The notes: generated from the letters alone by a model not told the origin. Positions 17,303-27,076 are shown, numbered from the stretch's first letter. The stretch is DNA of 58,174 bases from Terriglobia bacterium (GCA_020072965.1 JAIQFY010000030.1:1-58174); one strand, 5' to 3'. Numbers and translations are program-made.

Positions 17303-19609
17303 TCACTTCGCGCTTCCTAACACGCTCAGTCTTCGACGGGCGGCTGCGGACGCGGGTTCTACGTCGACTGAATCCACGATGCAATCTTCGCAGTTGGACT
17401 GGGCTGCTTTTTCATAGGTGGCTTTGGATTTTTCCTTCATCCCCAGTGCCTCCTCACCTCGGCCTGTCAAATAAAGGGCTGTGGCGTCGGTGATCCGGCC
17501 GGCGAGGGTGCCGGGAAATCTCCCCGAAGCAATTTTGGAGAGCACGTTCAATGCTTCGGCAAAACGGTCGCCCCGCATCAGCGCCACGGCGAGATTGAGG
17601 CGGATCAAGTTTTCGAGCGGCGGTGGCTTCGTGCCATCCAGGGCGTCCCGGAGGCGCGCGATGAATTGCTCAAAAAAGGCATTGCTCGCGGCCGGCGACA
17701 GTGGCCACACCACGGGCTCATTGGTTGAGGCCAGGACGGCGGCCTTCTGACCTCCATCCGCGCCCCGAATCTCCATGGAGAATCGGGTTCCTGGAGGCGC
17801 TTGCGCAGTCGCCAGCTGAAGCTGGTTCGTTTCCATCTTCGTCCCATTCACGGACAGAATAATGTCTCCTACCCTTATTCCGGCCTGCTCAGCGGGTGAT
17901 GCCGGCCACACCCGAACCACCACCAGTGGAGCAGTCGGAAGGTTTGTATCGATAGTCCTCAGCCCGAGGTCCGGCTGGAACAACGCCTCTTCGACATGGG
18001 ATGGCTCATTCAGCTGCTTGAGCGAGGCCACCATTTCGTCGCTTGAGGCGCTTCGCAGCCGCACAACATCCAGGCGGCTCGATTCGATGGAGAGCAACAC
18101 CCAAGTCGTCTGATCCTCGCCCTCCGGGAAGCCGAGGAGCAGCAAAGAGGCTCCAAAGTTTCGCGCCATCTGTTGAAGGGCCCCTGGAATCGGTTGCGGG
18201 GCCTGTCCCGTAGGCTCAATCCCATGAAACGCATCTCGCAGTGTCTCCTCAGTCAGACTGAGACGCTGCAGTTCGCGGTCGCGTTCCGGCAGCTTCACGG
18301 GGATTACAAAGAAGCGATCCAGAGTCGCCTTGAGGCGATCACCGGCTTCCGCAAGATGAGTGACGGAGATATTGCCCGTCTGCGCGCGGTCAACGACCAC
18401 AACGGCCAGGGTCGGTTTCAACCGCGCTTCAATGGAGAGCGTCCCGTCCCGGACAATTTCAACAGGGGCCTCATACCCTTCATCGGCCGTTCGAACCACC
18501 AGCACGTGTTTGCCGGCGCATACCGTCTGCTTCAAAGGGGTCGGTCCCAAGCTCTTTCCGCCGAGGAGGACCGAGGCGGGCGAGGGCATGGACGTCATCG
18601 CCAGAGTTCCCTGATTTGCGCGGAGGCTGATGAATGATAGGGTGGGGTCGATCCACAGCGGGGTCTGCTCGTTCAGCTTTCGCAGCGATTCGACCGGAAT
18701 TTCGAATCGGCGGGTCTCCGGGAGGAAACATTCCTTCTTGAAAATGATTTCGCGTGATGTGCTGACATCGAAATTGGGAATCGCGACGGCAGACATGCGG
18801 GCGGGGTCCCAACCGGAAAGCATTGCCTGTTGCTGTGCAAATTGGCCAAGCGGCGGCGCCAGGGACTGCACGACCTCGCGAAGGGGGCGCGAAGTATCGA
18901 GACGTTTGTCGCCGCCCCAGGTTTCTACCGAGGGCTGGTCAAAGAAAAGTACCAGGGGGATCCTTAGCCGGAGGAGCTGGATGTCGGTCCAGGAGAGGAT
19001 CTGTTTGGCGGCGAGGTCAAATTCGCGGCGCTCGGGCGCAAAATCCAGCTTCTCGATCAAAACAACGTAATGTCCAGGAAAGAGCCTCCACCGCTGTGCG
19101 ATCGGCTGGAGGACGCCCTTCTCCTGTTGATTGACAGAAATCCGCGCTCCCTGAGGCTGCCCTTGGACCTCGATGGCCCCCATTTCATTTTGCCGGATGT
19201 CCTCCAGGGTCTGATTCTCTCGCGGGGTCAACGTCTCCGCGGCAAAATTGGGGTTGAGCCGCAGCAATTTTCGAAAATCATCGGCGGCAGCCTCGTTTTT
19301 CAAAACGCGCAAATTTCCGCGTGCCTCCAGCAGCAACGCCTCTTCGTACACCTTCCGCTCTTCAACGGAAAGGGGCTGTTGGGCAGCAATGGTTTCATCC
19401 AACTGCTTGATCAAGGCCGCCACCTGCTCCATGGCGCCCTTGAAGTTGGAATCAAAATCCGATTTGGCCTGATCAAGGGCCTTCTGCAGGGAGGTGATAT
19501 CGGGGCGTGTTGACGGAGCGGCAGGGGTTTGCGTGGCTCCGCTGAAGGCCGGAGTCGCGAACAGCGCCATCGCCAGGATTATCGAGGTCCATTGAAGCGG
19601 TTGAAGCAT
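17303..19609 (-). CDS. Secreted PEGA/PDZ-domain protein
   Basis: A protein of 768 residues. A signal peptide (1-24) is followed by a short helical region (40-75) and TPR-like helices (85-125). Two PEGA-like beta segments are at about 145-200 and 335-395 (GARISVNQQEKG; ASVLLGGKSLGPTPLKQTVCAGKH). A PDZ domain is at about 560-625 (SPAEQAGIRVGDIILSVNG). More TPR-like helices lie near the C-terminus. No protease triad is seen, so PDZ and PEGA probably serve binding at the cell envelope. The start lies six bases after the previous stop codon, so the two are likely translationally coupled. It is the last gene of the long minus-strand run that begins with the Tad pilus genes. Confidence 0.75.
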   Translation of the reverse strand: MLQPLQWTSIILAMALFATPAFSGATQTPAAPSTRPDITSLQKALDQAKSDFDSNFKGAMEQVAALIKQLDETIAAQQPLSVEERKVYEEALLLEARGNLRVLKNEAAADDFRKLLRLNPNFAAETLTPRENQTLEDIRQNEMGAIEVQGQPQGARISVNQQEKGVLQPIAQRWRLFPGHYVVLIEKLDFAPERREFDLAAKQILSWTDIQLLRLRIPLVLFFDQPSVETWGGDKRLDTSRPLREVVQSLAPPLGQFAQQQAMLSGWDPARMSAVAIPNFDVSTSREIIFKKECFLPETRRFEIPVESLRKLNEQTPLWIDPTLSFISLRANQGTLAMTSMPSPASVLLGGKSLGPTPLKQTVCAGKHVLVVRTADEGYEAPVEIVRDGTLSIEARLKPTLAVVVVDRAQTGNISVTHLAEAGDRLKATLDRFFVIPVKLPERDRELQRLSLTEETLRDAFHGIEPTGQAPQPIPGALQQMARNFGASLLLLGFPEGEDQTTWVLLSIESSRLDVVRLRSASSDEMVASLKQLNEPSHVEEALFQPDLGLRTIDTNLPTAPLVVVRVWPASPAEQAGIRVGDIILSVNGTKMETNQLQLATAQAPPGTRFSMEIRGADGGQKAAVLASTNEPVVWPLSPAASNAFFEQFIARLRDALDGTKPPPLENLIRLNLAVALMRGDRFAEALNVLSKIASGRFPGTLAGRITDATALYLTGRGEEALGMKEKSKATYEKAAQSNCEDCIVDSVDVEPASAAARRRLSVLGSAK

Positions 19610-19615
19610 GGCAGT

Positions 19616-20824
19616 TCAGAAGATTTTGAGGATCCGGGCGCTCTTATGCGCCACCAGGAACATCTCGCCCGTTCCCGAGACTGCAAAGGTGCGGACGGAT
19701 CTGAATTCGGGGCTTGGGTTCAGCTGGCCCCAGGCAACCCGGGTAAGAGGTACAAACTCAATTTTCTGGTCTGCGCCGGCTCGAATTGCAAAAACAGCAA
19801 TAGCCCGGTCTTCTCCGTCCAGCAGGAACAGCTGGTTGAAGGGATCGATGTAGAAGTCAGTAATCGTGGACAACCGGAGATTGCCCGAGTCCGGGGAAAT
19901 CAGGCCACGCGTCTCGCCAGAGGGGCTGATTACCAGGATTCGGCTCTGCTTCGAGTCCAGAAGGTACACGTTTCCATAAAAATCAAATTCAATGGCACGC
20001 ACATTCTTAGGAACCAGGGAAGTCGCCGTGGTCTCGCCCGTCCTTCGTTCAAGCGAGTATCGCAGGGCTCCCGAAAGATCCGATGCCGTGGCCCATAAGT
20101 CACCGGACGCGGAGAGTCCCAGGGCCGTGATGTTCTTCAGGCTGCCTTCCGATTTTTTCTGGGGATTGGGAAGATTGAAGGATTGGGGTTTTCCCAGTTC
20201 GCGGATTAATTCGCCATCGGCAACAACCGTTTCTCCAGTGATTCCAATTCCCGTCCGAGCCATCGCCTGGGGAGAGTTGAATGGGATAGTTTCGATGAGA
20301 TCTCCATTCAGGCTGAAGCGAAAAACTCGCTTGCGATGTTTATCGAAAACGACCAGCTGCCCGGAAGAATTCACGAGGGCGGACCGGGGATCCTCAAAAA
20401 CTTCGGGCAACCCGGTCGTCAGAGGTTTTGCAAGAAAGGGAGCAGGATCCGGCGCTCCGGAGGGAAGGGTGCCGATTCGAGTGCGTTCCCACCGGTAATA
20501 GGTGCTCATCTGCTGAAGCGCCACGGCGGCCTCCGGACTTGAGGCGAAAAGCGCTCGGACTTGCTGATACTCCATGAGGGCTTGCTCCGGTCTTCCTGTG
20601 CAGGCCACGATATGGGCCAGGTGAAGCTGGGCCGCCGGCGCCTTGGGACTGCGGGGCCATCGCTTGATGAGCTCACGATAACCCTCAATCGCGTGACTGA
20701 ACTGCCGGGCCGCTTCCGCGGCGCGGGCTGCTTCGAACATTTTTGCCGAATCATCCCGTGGCGCGTCCGCGAAGACGTGATAGGAGACAAGGACCCCTTC
20801 ACACAAAAGCACAAGAAGGAGCAA
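19616..20824 (-). CDS. TPR plus beta-propeller (NHL-like) exported protein
   Basis: A protein of 402 residues from a TTG start. Residues 1-20 are hydrophobic. Two or three TPR-like helical pairs follow (about 25-105). The remainder shows repeated blades of a six-bladed propeller (SSGQLVVFDKHRKRVFRF; FDFYGNVYLLDSKQSRILV; DPFNQLFLLDGEDRAIAVF). The start is uncertain. The frame stays open about 50 codons further upstream without ATG or GTG, and encodes a basic stretch (KRQRRRY) that would complete a membrane anchor. An unusual start codon there is possible. It is coupled to the PEGA/PDZ gene and probably acts in the periplasm as a binding scaffold. Confidence 0.65.
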   Translation of the reverse strand: MLLLVLLCEGVLVSYHVFADAPRDDSAKMFEAARAAEAARQFSHAIEGYRELIKRWPRSPKAPAAQLHLAHIVACTGRPEQALMEYQQVRALFASSPEAAVALQQMSTYYRWERTRIGTLPSGAPDPAPFLAKPLTTGLPEVFEDPRSALVNSSGQLVVFDKHRKRVFRFSLNGDLIETIPFNSPQAMARTGIGITGETVVADGELIRELGKPQSFNLPNPQKKSEGSLKNITALGLSASGDLWATASDLSGALRYSLERRTGETTATSLVPKNVRAIEFDFYGNVYLLDSKQSRILVISPSGETRGLISPDSGNLRLSTITDFYIDPFNQLFLLDGEDRAIAVFAIRAGADQKIEFVPLTRVAWGQLNPSPEFRSVRTFAVSGTGEMFLVAHKSARILKIF

Positions 20825-20974
20825 TGAACCCCAAACCTGCCCAGAGGCTGATTTGCCGGGCGTCGGGTCGCAATACCGCCTTCGCTGTCGTTTAGCGATC
20901 GCGCGAGCGAGGAGGTTCTCCTGGATTGGTCTGTCAGAAATCAGGGTTTGCCTCGATGGATAAAGGACCCGGGG

Positions 20975-23086
20975 TTAATTCAGGGATTGGACCTGGACTT
21001 CCTCGGCCTGTGGATTTCCACGAATCAATAAAATTGAGCGAGCCTTCACATTAATCGACTTGGTGATCTTGACCCCCTCGTACGTCCCGCCCGACCAGTT
21101 GAATACGACCCGATGATTTCCCGCTGCGATCTTCGGAATCTGCGCGGGGTAGGGTGGGGACAATACCACGTCGTCGATGGCTATGGAGCAATTCTGGTAA
21201 GCGTTGTTCGACACCTCGACCGTTGCACTTGCCAGCTCGGGCGCCGCGATCTCGAAATTCTGATTGGCAGCGAAATCACTCTTTTCTATCGTCAGGTTCA
21301 AAAAGATGGCGCGATTGACCATGCGAAGTGCATGCGACCCTTCGGCCAGCTTGAAATTACGCTGGGTCGGAGAGATATGGGCGAGGCGAGTGCGCCCGTC
21401 ATACAGATCAAACTCGTAAGCCCCTCCCGCGAATTTGAATATCAATGTGGCAAGGGTCGGGGCAGATCCGGGGGGCGTAGGGGAAGCCTGCTCGCCTTGA
21501 CCCTTCGGTGGTTCCGGAGGTTCCGGCGCCCCAGGCTTTCGCAGCCCCGCAGGTCTCGTCGCCGCACTATCCGACGGCGGGGCTTCGACTGAGGGGGGTG
21601 TTGTTCTGAAGAAGCGGGGGAGCGTCGAGTAAACGACCGCAACCAAGACTCCGAGGGGAACCAGCACGATCAGCCACCATCCTTTTGATCGCGTCTTCCT
21701 CAGTTTAGAGGGAGCGGGATGGACCTCATCTCGTTCCACTTCAGCAGGGATTCTTTTCAGGGGGGCTTCAATCACGGGTCCCCCCTCAGAAGTGGGGGAA
21801 ACTACGGTCAAGCCCAATTCCTGCGCCTTGGATAGCTCCGGTGCCGGTTCAACGCGTGTCTCGGCAGCAGCCATAGAGGCGATCAAGGTCTCGGGGGGCG
21901 TGGGATTCTCGCGATAAAGGATTCCTTTCTCGATGAGCCCGAGAATGAGTCGACCAGTCTCACAACGATCCATCCCGACGTTCTCGATGACCCGAAGAAT
22001 CGAAGTGCGCCCATCGATGAGAGGGAGGAGCTTCGACTCCCGGGGTTCAAGGCTTGCCAATCTCTCCTCGGGAACGATCTGCACCCGCAGAACGGCATCC
22101 AGGGGAGCAAGGTGCGAGGAAATCGTGTGCCATTCATCCTTTCCCCCGGGGCTCGACATCCGGGGCATGGATACCGGAGTCGCCACAGCCGCTCGGTGCA
22201 CGGAGATGGTCGCTCCACCGAAGAGGCCCGCTCGCAGCTGGTTTAAAGTCTGCGACAATTCCGCCGCGGTTTGAAATCGCTCCGTGGGGTTCTTTCTTAA
22301 AAGCCGGTCGACGACCTGAGAAAGAGGAGCGGGAACGTCGGGACGTATGTCGGTCACCGCACGGTGTTGTTCATAGACATGCTTGAACCCGATGGTGTAA
22401 GCGTTTTCTCCGGTAAATGGCAACTCTCCGGTGAGGAGTTCGTACAGGATAATCCCGAGGGAGTAAAGATCACTGCGGGCATCTGCATTTTCTCCGCGGA
22501 CCTGTTCGGGGCTCATGTAGGCCGGCGTCCCCATCGTGACCCCGGCCACTGTCAGCTTGGTAGTATTTTCAAGCATCCGGGCAATGCCGAAATCCATGAC
22601 AATAACCGTCCCGAATTCATCGATCATGATGTTGGAGGGTTTGATGTCCCGGTGGATGATTCCCAGCCGATGCGAATAATCGAGGGCGCGGGCAATCTGA
22701 AACACAATTTCGACCGAGTCAGCGAGGCTGAGAGGTTTCTCGCGGGAGAGGCGTGAGCGCAGGTCCTCGCCGGAGACGTATCGCATCACAAAGTAGGTCA
22801 GATCTTCGGCCTCGCCGAAGTCGTAAACGGGGATGATATTCGGGTGTGACAGTTTTGCCGATGCCTCGGCCTCCCGCTTGAAACGGGCCACCATCTCATG
22901 GTCGCGCGCGAACGATTCCAGCAACACCTTGACCGCCACGCGGCTGCGCAGGACGCGGTGCACCCCCAGGTACACGTCGGCCATTCCTCCCGTGCCAATC
23001 TTTTGTGTGATTTCGTATTTGCTCTCCAGGGCATGCTTGAGTCTTCCAAGCCGAGGATCATCCGGGGGAGTCGTGTTGGAGGTCAT
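20975..23086 (-). CDS. Transmembrane serine/threonine protein kinase (PknB-like)
   Basis: A 703-residue eukaryotic-type kinase. The kinase domain (about 24-285) has the glycine loop GTGGMADVYLG, the catalytic lysine in AVKVL (Lys53), HRDIKPSN at 145, DFG at 165 and MSPEQ at 191. All catalytic residues are present. Residues about 325-395 look like a small winged-helix segment. A single membrane helix follows at about 469-487, then a proline-rich stretch and an extracytoplasmic beta domain with PEGA-like features. It should phosphorylate threonines that FHA domains recognise; four FHA domains occur in three proteins encoded just upstream in the same run. That link is inferred from gene order. 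No partner phosphatase is in the window. Confidence 0.92.
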   Translation of the reverse strand: MTSNTTPPDDPRLGRLKHALESKYEITQKIGTGGMADVYLGVHRVLRSRVAVKVLLESFARDHEMVARFKREAEASAKLSHPNIIPVYDFGEAEDLTYFVMRYVSGEDLRSRLSREKPLSLADSVEIVFQIARALDYSHRLGIIHRDIKPSNIMIDEFGTVIVMDFGIARMLENTTKLTVAGVTMGTPAYMSPEQVRGENADARSDLYSLGIILYELLTGELPFTGENAYTIGFKHVYEQHRAVTDIRPDVPAPLSQVVDRLLRKNPTERFQTAAELSQTLNQLRAGLFGGATISVHRAAVATPVSMPRMSSPGGKDEWHTISSHLAPLDAVLRVQIVPEERLASLEPRESKLLPLIDGRTSILRVIENVGMDRCETGRLILGLIEKGILYRENPTPPETLIASMAAAETRVEPAPELSKAQELGLTVVSPTSEGGPVIEAPLKRIPAEVERDEVHPAPSKLRKTRSKGWWLIVLVPLGVLVAVVYSTLPRFFRTTPPSVEAPPSDSAATRPAGLRKPGAPEPPEPPKGQGEQASPTPPGSAPTLATLIFKFAGGAYEFDLYDGRTRLAHISPTQRNFKLAEGSHALRMVNRAIFLNLTIEKSDFAANQNFEIAAPELASATVEVSNNAYQNCSIAIDDVVLSPPYPAQIPKIAAGNHRVVFNWSGGTYEGVKITKSINVKARSILLIRGNPQAEEVQVQSLN

Positions 23087-23528
23087 GGCCGATGAGTGAC
23101 TTCGTTCAAAATTTCAGGTGCTGGGATTAAGCCTCTACCCGAGCTTGGCTTATCGTACCACAATCCGGTGTCCGTTCGTATGGGGACTTCTTAACCCGGA
23201 TTCCGAATTTGAAAGCTCGCGTTCGGTAACAACCCTCGACCCGCCGGTTGGAAACTTCCAAGGTGGGGCCGGTCTAAGCCGGAAAAGAGTTCAAGGATCT
23301 CCCTTCCCTTTTCCTGGTAGTGCGATCACGGGGTCGAATTCAAGGCATTGGGGTGGTTTTGGAAACCCTTCACAACGCGCGTCTTCAGCCCTTTTGCAAG
23401 GCAGTCTCTAATCTCAAATTTGAAATTTCAGATTTTGCGGCCAGATCAGTCAAGATGGAATCTTTTCGGATCGAGGGATGATTGAGGTCGATCTTTCGAG
23501 GCGGGATGCTCCGCAGGGGAGCCGGGAT
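23087..23528. other. Intergenic region with a short heptamer repeat
   Basis: This 442-bp gap divides the minus-strand run and may hold a promoter for the kinase gene. Positions 23410-23437 form four 7-base units (AATCTCA, AATTTGA, AATTTCA, GATTTTG), the same period as the larger arrays but a different sequence. I see no convincing gene or hairpin terminator. Confidence 0.5.
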
Positions 23529-25208
23529 TTACCGGGGATGAAGCTGGAGCCAAATCTGCACTTGTTCGGCCTTGTCTTCATCTTTCGTGTGTTCAAGAAA
23601 TTTGCGGAAATAGACGGCCGCCTGGGCATTGTCCTTTTTCTCATCCGCATAGATTGCGCCGAGATTGTAGTAAGGCTGGGGCAAAGCCGGATTGGCTTGA
23701 ATGATGGCCTGGTACTGTTGGATAGCCTCGTCGATGCGTTTGGTTTGTTGTTGCAGAACGGCGAGCCTAAACCGTGCTGAGACCATTTTGGGATTCAGGG
23801 AGACGGCTTTTTGAAAGCTCGCTATGGCCTCGTCGTTCTGGCCGGCCTGAACCAGGAGCTGTCCCCGCTCAAAATAAGCTTCAGTAAAATCCGGGCTCAG
23901 ATTGATGATCTTGCCGAAACTTTCCAAGGCTTCCGCCTGCCGCTGGAGTTTCACCAGCGCCAACCCCTGTAAATACAGGGCTCCGATGAGGGTCGGATTC
24001 AGCCCCAATGCCGCCTGGGAGTCGGTCAAAAGCTGTTCCGGATTGTCGAGATGCGTGACGGCGATAATCAGATGAGTTTCAGCGTCGGCCGGGTTGATCT
24101 GGTCCGCTCTCTTCAAGGCCCGGTCCGAATCCTTTCCCCTGCCGTTTATGTAATAAGCCAGCCCCAGCGCGCGCTGAACAGGGACAGAATCGCGGTTCAA
24201 TTTCGCAGCCTTTTCAGCGAGGTCCAGCGCGGCCTGTGCCTCCCCACTTTCCGTCAGCAAAGCATGGACTCTCGACAACACCACGCGCCAACCCAGTGCT
24301 TCTGCTTGCCCCGCGAATGATGGAGCAAAGGTATGGTCAGCACTGATGGCTTTCTGAAAGAGCTGCACCGCTCGTCCCGCGCCGGCAAATGAGAACTTCA
24401 AATATTCTGCCCGCGCCTGTTGATAGAGGGATCCCACGCTCTCTCCCGGTGGTGGAACAGAGGTTGTCGGGGGGGGCGTGACCGCGGGAGCAATGGGGCG
24501 CGGAATCGAGGGAGTGGACTGTGGTCTAGCGGCCCCGGCCGTCACAGGAGGGGCGGCGGCAGCGACCACGGGCATGCGAGTAGGCGTGGTGGGGGCCGAA
24601 GCGAGCGTGTCGAAAAAATAGAAATTCTCCATCATCCAGGAAAGCACCGGCTCCACGGCGGCGGAAGACGACTTTAACGCGCTGGTGCGCAAACGGAACA
24701 GATCTTTTCCATGGATGATGACGATTTCCCGGGCACCTTGCGGCCCGACTTCCGAGGTGTACTCGTACTGGATCTCAACCGCCTTGGTCTTGTGAAAGGT
24801 GACGAAGTCAGCAGAGCGGATCTGTGCGGAAGGGAAGTCCTTCTTGAGCACGTCGTTCTCTACGTCGATGAAATCGTGCCCCATTTCGTCGAGGTTGAGG
24901 GGGAAATCAAGCGCCGTATGGAGAACCACGAAGCTGCTGCCCGCCCGATTGGTAACCTGGGCCAGCACGTGGGCCGAAGCGGCTGAGACATCCCATCCCC
25001 GCGCGGGATACCAAAAGCGGAAATGGAACTCCGTCCCTGTGAACGGGAGATAGGCCGGGGCGGCCGGAGGCGGAGATGTCCTCCCCTTTTTCTGGGGTTC
25101 CGCTCCGCTCCCGAGCAGGAGCGAGGCTGTGCATGCCCAGACCAAAAGAACAGCAAAGGACAGCACCTTATGACCAAGAGAATAGGGAACAGCCTGTTTG
25201 CGGCTCAT
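23529..25208 (-). CDS. Secreted tetratricopeptide repeat protein
   Basis: A protein of 559 residues. A membrane or signal segment (about 14-34) is followed by a globular domain (50-210) of unknown type and a proline/alanine-rich linker (about 215-260). At least eight TPR units then run to the C-terminus, for example NPADAETHLIIAVTHLDNPE and SPDFTEAYFERGQLLVQAGQ. TPR arrays assemble protein complexes; pilotins and assembly factors of secretion systems often have them. The start overlaps the stop of the upstream ATPase gene by four bases (ATGA), so the pair is co-translated. This favours a role with that ATPase. Confidence 0.8.
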   Translation of the reverse strand: MSRKQAVPYSLGHKVLSFAVLLVWACTASLLLGSGAEPQKKGRTSPPPAAPAYLPFTGTEFHFRFWYPARGWDVSAASAHVLAQVTNRAGSSFVVLHTALDFPLNLDEMGHDFIDVENDVLKKDFPSAQIRSADFVTFHKTKAVEIQYEYTSEVGPQGAREIVIIHGKDLFRLRTSALKSSSAAVEPVLSWMMENFYFFDTLASAPTTPTRMPVVAAAAPPVTAGAARPQSTPSIPRPIAPAVTPPPTTSVPPPGESVGSLYQQARAEYLKFSFAGAGRAVQLFQKAISADHTFAPSFAGQAEALGWRVVLSRVHALLTESGEAQAALDLAEKAAKLNRDSVPVQRALGLAYYINGRGKDSDRALKRADQINPADAETHLIIAVTHLDNPEQLLTDSQAALGLNPTLIGALYLQGLALVKLQRQAEALESFGKIINLSPDFTEAYFERGQLLVQAGQNDEAIASFQKAVSLNPKMVSARFRLAVLQQQTKRIDEAIQQYQAIIQANPALPQPYYNLGAIYADEKKDNAQAAVYFRKFLEHTKDEDKAEQVQIWLQLHPR

Positions 25209-27016
25209 CGTTGAAAGTCAGCAATGGTATTCTGCAGGACTTCTTCGAGGCTGGTCACGCCGGAGGCCACCTTTTGCAGCCCGTTTTCGCGGAGTGTTTT
25301 CATTCCGAACTTCCGGGCCGTTGCCCGGATCTCGTGCGCCGGCTTCTGGGCGATGATCAGTTCCTCAATGGGTTCGATGATTTCGAGTGCCTCGAAAATG
25401 CCAATGCGGCCGCGGTAGCCGGTCTGATCGCATTCCGCACACCCCACGGGATCAAAAACGTTGGCTCCATCCATTACGTCCGGATACTGGGCCGCGATTT
25501 CCTTCAGCTTCACACCTTTCGGGTCTGCAGCCTTCTTGCACTTGGAGCACAACCTTCTCAACAGGCGCTGGGCCAGCACAAGCCGAAGCGAGGAAGCGAT
25601 CAAGAAAGGCTCGAGGCCCATGTTCAGCAGGCGGAGGACGGTGGACGGGGCGTCGTTGGTATGGAGGGTCGAAAGCACAAGATGGCCGGTCAAAGCCGCC
25701 TTCATGGCAATATCGGCTGTCTCGGCGTCGCGAATCTCGCCCACCATGATAATGTCCGGATCCTGGCGCAGAAAACTTCGCAGGCTGGCGGCGAAGGTCA
25801 AACCCTTTTCTTCTTCACATTGGACCTGCACTACTCCCGGGACTCGCGACTCCACGGGGTCTTCGGCCGTCAATATACATTCCGAGTCATCGTTCAGCTT
25901 GTCCAGCAGGGCATACAACGTGGAGCTCTTGCCGCTGCCTGTCGGGCCCGTGACCAGCATCAGGCCGTTGGGCATCTCCGAGACGCGCGTCACGACGCTG
26001 AGGGTGGCCGGGTCAAACCCCAGGTCCGTCAGCTGTTTGCGTTCCTTGGAACGGTCCAGAACACGCAGCACGATTTTTTCTCCCAGCAGCGAAGGCAAAT
26101 CCGAGAAACGGAAGTCCACCTGCTTCCCCCAGATCATGTCATACCCGATCCGGGCGTCGAGTGGGACGGAGGCCGCTTCGATCGGGATCCCCGCCATGGC
26201 CTTGAGGCGCGCAACAATCGGAAGTTTCATGTTCTCCGGCATCACCCACTTCGTTTTGATGACTCCATCGATCCGTGTGCGGATCCGGAATTTGTCCTCG
26301 GTGGGTTCAAAATGAAGATCACTGGCGTTCGCCAGCACCAGGCGGTTCAAGATCTGGTTGACCAGCTTGATGATGGAGGGATCGCGGATTGCGGCTTGCA
26401 GGCCGCTGGGATCCTTCCTCATCTTATCGCGATTCCGGTTGGCATACGCGATGGCCGGCTCCAGGAATTTTTCAAAGGGCGACTGAAAATCCCGGTCGAA
26501 TGCGGCTTGGGCGGTGGCCTTGGCTTGTTCAGGATTGTTCAGGTAAGTGGGCGGGCCCGTCAGGTACTTCTTGTAATTCTGTTCGAGAGCCGCCACGATG
26601 CCCATTTCGTGGGACACGAGCGGTTTGATGAGGCATCCCGAAAGCCCTTCCAGCCACTGGATCGTTGCCGTGTCCGTGGGGTTGAGCATGCAGACGTGGA
26701 TTACATTCAGTTCCGACTGAATCGGGAAAACGAGTAGCCGGGTGACCACGTCGGGTGGGAGGAGTTGGCTGACCATTTCGACGTAGTCCGGGTAGACCGT
26801 CATCAGGGAGGGATCGACGCAGGTAGTCCCAGTGATTTCCTCAAGCAACGGTTTGAGGACGTCGGCGGTGAGTAGTTTCATCTCCACGAGGGCTCGTCCG
26901 AAGGTGATGGGGCGTGTCTTCTGAAATTCCCGCGCCCGAAGGGCCACCGGCTCGGAGATCCGGCCATTGCTGACCAGCAGTTCGGCAAGCTTATTTTCCA
27001 GTTCTTCGTTTGTCAC
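25205..27016 (-). CDS. PilB/GspE-family secretion or pilus assembly ATPase
   Basis: A 603-residue hexameric motor ATPase. The N-terminal domain (about 40-160) is MshEN/GspE-N like. The catalytic core has Walker A GPTGSGKS at 357-364, an aspartate box near 380-390 (ILTAEDPVE), Walker B IIMVGEIRD at 422-430 and the histidine box TGHLVLSTLHTND at 443-455. A four-cysteine zinc site follows (CSKC near 490, CAEC near 523), as in PilB and GspE. It is distinct from the CpaF-type ATPase encoded upstream. No PilC/GspF, PilM or PilQ partner is in the window, so its machine is unknown. It may serve as a second motor or regulator for the Tad apparatus or act on components encoded elsewhere. Confidence 0.9.
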   Translation of the reverse strand: MTNEELENKLAELLVSNGRISEPVALRAREFQKTRPITFGRALVEMKLLTADVLKPLLEEITGTTCVDPSLMTVYPDYVEMVSQLLPPDVVTRLLVFPIQSELNVIHVCMLNPTDTATIQWLEGLSGCLIKPLVSHEMGIVAALEQNYKKYLTGPPTYLNNPEQAKATAQAAFDRDFQSPFEKFLEPAIAYANRNRDKMRKDPSGLQAAIRDPSIIKLVNQILNRLVLANASDLHFEPTEDKFRIRTRIDGVIKTKWVMPENMKLPIVARLKAMAGIPIEAASVPLDARIGYDMIWGKQVDFRFSDLPSLLGEKIVLRVLDRSKERKQLTDLGFDPATLSVVTRVSEMPNGLMLVTGPTGSGKSSTLYALLDKLNDDSECILTAEDPVESRVPGVVQVQCEEEKGLTFAASLRSFLRQDPDIIMVGEIRDAETADIAMKAALTGHLVLSTLHTNDAPSTVLRLLNMGLEPFLIASSLRLVLAQRLLRRLCSKCKKAADPKGVKLKEIAAQYPDVMDGANVFDPVGCAECDQTGYRGRIGIFEALEIIEPIEELIIAQKPAHEIRATARKFGMKTLRENGLQKVASGVTSLEEVLQNTIADFQR

Positions 27017-27076
27017 AGTCGATGTCCCGCAAGACCAGTAGTGAGACCGGAGGGTGGCCCGTCCCGGGCGGTGTGG

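Noticed and set aside
25076-26737. 553-codon plus-strand frame opposite the PilB/GspE-type ATPase
   Set aside because: The minus-strand product has all ATPase motifs; the plus-strand translation shows none.
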